Part shown: positions 60,984 through 64,000 of the stretch, piece after piece
How the letters are laid out: every line of letters begins with the position of its first letter
Position numbering within the stretch: the first letter of the stretch is position 1
Assembly: GCA_964016885.1 (NCBI GenBank)
Contig: OZ024743.1
Coordinates: 193,371,655-193,435,654, forward strand
Origin: Eledone cirrhosa
Lineage: Eukaryota > Mollusca > Cephalopoda > Octopoda > Eledonidae
Direction: 5' to 3'
Length of the DNA: 64,000 bases
Position numbers and translations under genes: made by a program
Notes under the pieces: generated by a model
Database searches by the model: none
Told to the model about the DNA's origin: nothing
Seen by the model: only the letters and a program-made list of their open reading frames with translations

Positions 60984-61055
60984 CTGAAGTTCGTAAAACA
61001 TTAAGAAAGAGGAAAGATTGTATACCAACTTTTATTTCACTGCTTCATTCTGATG
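60984..61055 (+). CDS. ARMC3: ARMC3 coding exon 4
   Basis: The acceptor TTTTTATACAG ends at 60983 and a donor GTAAC starts at 61056 (weaker than consensus at the last position). The 72-base exon is phase 1 to phase 1 and encodes EVRKTLRKRKDCIPTFISLL then HSD, the end of one armadillo repeat and the start of the next. It fits between exons 3 and 5 both in phase and in the order of the ARMC3 family. This region is less conserved than exons 3 and 5, so confidence comes mainly from splice sites and context. Confidence 0.82.
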
Positions 61056-61095
61056 GTAACATTACAGTTTTAATATCTTGTCATATATGGTGATA

Positions 61096-61282
61096 TAATA
61101 ATTGTGTCTACTATTGGCACAAGGCCAGCAATTACCCCAGTACATTACTGGTACTTTATTTTATCGACCCCATAAGGATGAAAGGCAAAGTGAACCTCGG
61201 CAGGATTTGAACTCACACCATAAAGGGGCGTAACTCTATGCTGCAAAGCATGGCGTCTGACCTTCTGCTGATACTGCCAATC
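61096..61282 (-). mobile_element. tRNA-derived cephalopod SINE in ARMC3 intron 4
   Basis: Full-length copy: ATTGTGTCTACTATTGGCAC, ATCGACCCCATAAGGATGAA and ATACTGCCAATC. Possible flanking ATAAT/AATGATAAT duplication. Confidence 0.9.
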
Positions 61283-62640
61283 AATGATAATGAAAATTAT
61301 TGTGTACAGTGCTCAGGTGCACTACAACTCATCAAAGGTACATGTATAGTACATAGAATACTGTACAAATGTCAGGAAAGTGAACACTGTTGGAGTCATG
61401 ATACACACATAGACACACATGCATTCATGTGTATGGAAGGGGGAATATCAGGTGTAGTGTTGCTGAATTTCAGGAAGTATGGAAATTTTGAAGGATGCAG
61501 TGTCCTGACAGCTAACAACTGATGCAGGTAGTTTGTTCCATGCTTCAGCAACTCTGAGCAGGAAACAATGTTTACAAAAGTCATGGGAGCTGTGCTGTTT
61601 TCTGATTTTGTAAGCATGTCCATGGGTGTAGACATATGGAATTCAAAAAGGTGCTCAGGGTTGTTGTTGGAAAGATGGTTAATAATCTTTTGGGTATTTA
61701 CCAAGTCAGTTGCCAGACGCCAGAGCTTTAACCTTTTAGCATTTCCATTGCTCTATATTTACTATTGTATTTTCACAGTAAACATTTTAACTCTCATAAT
61801 TATCTCACATAGTATCAAATTTATGAGATTTTGATATTATTTATTTAGAGAACGATACCTTAACGTTGGTATGAATGGACGGTGACAGCCGGTTTGAACA
61901 GAACGACATGAGAGAATTATGGCTGGATACAGCTGGTTTAAATGCTAAAGGGTTAACAGAAAGTACCAAGTTTGTTGAAAATATAATAGATAAAATATAT
62001 AAATATAGTAAACAATAGTTGAGAGATGGGGAGAGTGGGAGAGACGGAGGCAGTGACAATGGGAGTTTGGTCCCTTTGTGTTCGGACCTGGTGTATATAT
62101 CTCATGGATACACACACTCACACCGAGGCAATCTTTTCATGGTATTTCATAATTGTAATTTCATTTCATGGTCAACAAATGACTGAAGCATATATATATG
62201 AATGAATGTCATTTATATGTTTATAATGCCATACATTTGTCTAGTTCTCCATCATAACTGGGGCCTGCCAGACTTGACTGTGGTGATGGCAAATGCCTAG
62301 ACAAGTGTTGTTTGAGGGACGTAAATCTTTAATCTGGGATGCCATGTGTTGTGACATATTCTCTGCCACAAACCTGTGCACTGCCGCCTGTAATACAGAG
62401 GAGTGGAAGATATCCTAAATGCTGAAACTTGATCGACCACTTCCTTTTTATGTCAGTTGTCATTGAGACCTCTGGTGTTTTGATGTTCTCAGTCACTGAA
62501 CTGCTATTTTGCTCTGCAAAATTGCGAGGAGTTCATCCTACCCAAGAAAGGGGCCCCATGGAGTGGAGTGGCTGATGCAGTGGGTATTGCTGGCTGTTTG
62601 CTGTAGGATGTAGATGAGATATGCTACCCAAACTGGAGTA
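61283..62640 (+). other. ARMC3 intron 4, middle part
   Basis: A 94-codon + frame at 61238-61522 and a 102-codon - frame at 61396-61704 show no recognisable domain. The sequence around 61500-61740 reads like a decayed repeat. Nothing firm. Confidence 0.4.
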
Positions 62641-62689
62641 TAGAGTCTACTCCTTCCTGCCTTTTCCTTTTCCTTTCATAATTTTCTTC

Positions 62690-62895
62690 TTCTTCTTTTC
62701 TTCTTCTTCTTCTTCTTCTTCTTCTTCTTCTTCTTCTTCTTCTTCTTCTTCTTCTTCTTCTTCTTCTTCTTCTTCTTCTTCTTCTTCTTCTTCTTCTTCT
62801 TCTTCTTCTTCTTCTTCTTCCTCCTCCTCCTCCTCCTCATCCTCCTCCTCCTCCTCCTCCTCCTCCTCCTCCTCCTCCTCCCCTCCCCCTCCTCC
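62690..62895. repeat. (TTC)n then (TCC)n microsatellite
   Basis: About 130 bases of TTC followed by about 70 of TCC, coding poly-Ser or poly-Glu in chance frames. It lies exactly at the tail of the adjoining family 2 LINE end. Confidence 0.95.
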
Positions 62896-63085
62896 TCCTT
62901 CCTGGGAGGGTCGTGGAAGCAGAGTCCTCAAACACCCCTTCCAAAGGCAACCATCTTCAACTGATTCAGCGCTGGATCCCCAAGCGAGACCAGCCAAGCT
63001 TGTGGATTGTTATCCAACTATGATGCTCGGGGTCTAGTCCTGGGCCCCCTGCCGGTTGGTTTTGCCCATAAAATTTGTCCAGTGA
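62896..63085 (-). mobile_element. LINE 3' end, family 2 (GAA-tailed), next to ARMC3 exon 5
   Basis: CTGGGAGGGTCGTGGAAGCA, GATCCCCAAGCGAGACCAGC and TTGGTTTTGCCCATAAAATT, the complement of 30889-31125. Its GAA tail has expanded to the (TTC)n/(TCC)n tract. Confidence 0.82.
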
Positions 63086-63175
63086 TTTTTTCTTGAAATA
63101 GGTGTATACCAATTATTAAAATAAATTTTATGCAATCAAACAAAATACCTATTTCTATCATCTTTTCATATACAG

Positions 63176-63351
63176 ATGAAACAATTGTATTAGAATTTGC
63201 ATGTATGGGTTTGAATTATTTGTCAACTGAATTTGTGAGCAAAGCAGAAATATTTAATTCTCAAGCCCTTGAACCGTTAATACGTTGTCTTAACCACAGC
63301 GATCCTGATGTACAGAAGAACTCTATTGAAGCTTTATCTCAGTTAGTGCTG
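63176..63351 (+). CDS. ARMC3: ARMC3 coding exon 5
   Basis: The acceptor TATACAG ends at 63175 and the donor GTAAGT starts at 63352. The exon is 176 bases, entering in phase 1 and ending in phase 0. It encodes DETIVLEFACMGLNYLSTEF, then VSKAEIFNSQALEPLIRCLN and HSDPDVQKNSIEALSQLVL. The EPLIR-L-x-S-DPDVQKNS block is the best conserved stretch in the window and closely follows vertebrate ARMC3. No further exon is found before the right edge, so the next one lies more than 650 bases downstream. A LINE fragment with a long (TTC)n tract ends about 90 bases upstream. Confidence 0.9.
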
Positions 63352-64000
63352 GTAAGTAATACATTATGTATGAAATCCTATAGATCTAATATATAGTTTT
63401 ATCACAGTGGATGTGAATCCTTACTTCGATTATATTCATTACTATTATTTTCTCCTAGCCTTTATAATTAATTAATTGATTGTTTAATTGTTTGTTTGAA
63501 AACCTAACTGAGAGCTTACTTCAAGGCTGTGAATAAATCCTTTGTTCACACTTTTGAATGTACCTACCAAAATCCAGGAAATGACCTTCTTCTTTTTGAG
63601 AAAGGACACTTGTCCTCACTGCCAAATTTACTACTACAGTTGAATGGTAGTGTTGTCTCAGGACATGATGAAAGTGAATACTTGCAACGAAAGACCTGTT
63701 GACATTCCATTTTAGGATACATTACTGACATTATGGAACTTGGAGTGTAACTTCCAGATTAACAGAAGCCTATTGAAGATATTTATCGATTAATATCTAT
63801 TGATCTGGTCCAGGTTCGCCTTTAACCTGTCTGTATTTTTCATTGTTGTAGGATTAATGTGGTAACATGCCTCTGGTCGCATTATTCATTGTGTCACTAT
63901 TACCTAACTTATTGTGTTCACTCGGAGGAGAAATTTATTAATTGCTCTATCATTGAGTGCTTTGTGACAGTCTTTGAAAATTGGATGCGAATCTGTTAAT
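63352..64000 (+). other. ARMC3 intron 5, left part
   Basis: Intronic sequence up to the window edge, without a recognisable exon or transposon. Confidence 0.5.

Larger units (their letters stand above)
36339..63351 (+). other. ARMC3: ARMC3 gene, 5' part (five coding exons, continues beyond window)
   Basis: The gene span runs from the start codon to the last exon seen. Joining the five exons keeps one open frame of 540 bases (180 codons): phase 0 after exon 1, phase 1 after exons 2, 3 and 4, and phase 0 after exon 5. The product begins with a Lys-rich N-terminus, MVKKGKKEEK, then PPAEDV-FDPLVIEAK. The armadillo-type helical repeats that follow include ENKKTLLDLNACEPLLEL and NSQALEPLIRCLNHSDPDVQ. 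This order and wording match animal ARMC3, an armadillo-repeat protein linked to cilia, sperm flagella and spermatogenesis. Vertebrate ARMC3 is near 870 residues, so about a fifth of the protein is visible. Intron 1 is 23.1 kb and full of repeats; introns 2 to 4 are 0.4 to 2.1 kb. No in-frame stop or missing exon is evident. Confidence 0.88.

Noticed and set aside
3980..61282. Possible tRNA genes, because of A-box- and B-box-like sequences
   Set aside because: Each one lies in a SINE with a conserved non-tRNA body and 3' end. None folds as a clean tRNA with matched acceptor stem by eye.
61238..61704. Small gene in ARMC3 intron 4
   Set aside because: Frames on both strands overlap the SINE edge or lack any domain. 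No conservation evidence is available.
62621..63037. Poly-Ser and poly-Glu frames of over 100 codons
   Set aside because: They are translations of the (TTC)n/(TCC)n microsatellite.

Overview
The window looks like nuclear DNA of a cephalopod mollusc, most likely an octopus. The evidence is many copies of a tRNA-derived SINE of the octopus/squid type, RTE-like LINEs whose 3' ends run into (ATC)n tails, Helitrons, Penelope-like elements, decayed C2H2 zinc fingers, and one spliced animal gene. Nothing bacterial is present. Most long open reading frames are repeat artefacts or transposon relics.

The only host gene I can support is the 5' part of ARMC3 (armadillo repeat containing 3) on the + strand. 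It has five coding exons, at 36339-36386, 59511-59628, 60000-60125, 60984-61055 and 63176-63351. Every junction is GT/AG, the reading phases agree, and the joined product follows the N-terminus of the animal ARMC3 family. The gene continues past the right edge. Intron 1 is 23.1 kb and is packed with nested transposons and large inverted repeats.

Layout: 1-7100 holds LINE, Penelope-like and SINE fragments, ending in an ACC/ATC trinucleotide block. 7108-18450 is an 11.3-kb T/G-rich satellite (two related ~20-bp half-units) with local higher-order duplications and two orientation-inverted blocks. 18452-20777 has two half copies of one MITE, a unique spacer and a 27-bp minisatellite whose units carry NRF1-like palindromes. 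20880-23931 is a decayed Helitron (Rep plus helicase) with a canonical 3' hairpin and CTAG end. 24661-28091 is an RTE-like LINE sitting between inverted copies of a ~175-bp sequence. 28200-33920 is a SINE and LINE-fragment field plus a Helitron helicase tail. 34074-35502 is a 49-bp minisatellite of exactly 30 units, 15 of which hold a perfect TGACGTCA cAMP-response element; it ends 837 bp upstream of the ARMC3 start codon.

Inside intron 1: a Helitron inserted cleanly in a 30-bp repeat, a foldback, a piggyBac transposase split by a second Helitron, a third 2.5-kb Helitron, two decayed RTE-like LINEs, a second Penelope-like endonuclease relic, two more foldbacks, a 1.3-kb near-perfect palindrome flanked by mirrored SINEs, and a zinc-finger pseudogene. 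Smaller introns 2 to 4 also contain LINE and SINE fragments, some right next to splice acceptors.

The genes do not form a pathway. The interest lies in repeat architecture: two satellites built from CpG-containing transcription-factor palindromes, one of them just upstream of ARMC3, and a high density of inverted repeats in a transcribed intron. Repeat boundaries are read by eye and are good to about 5-20 bases unless an exact junction is stated.
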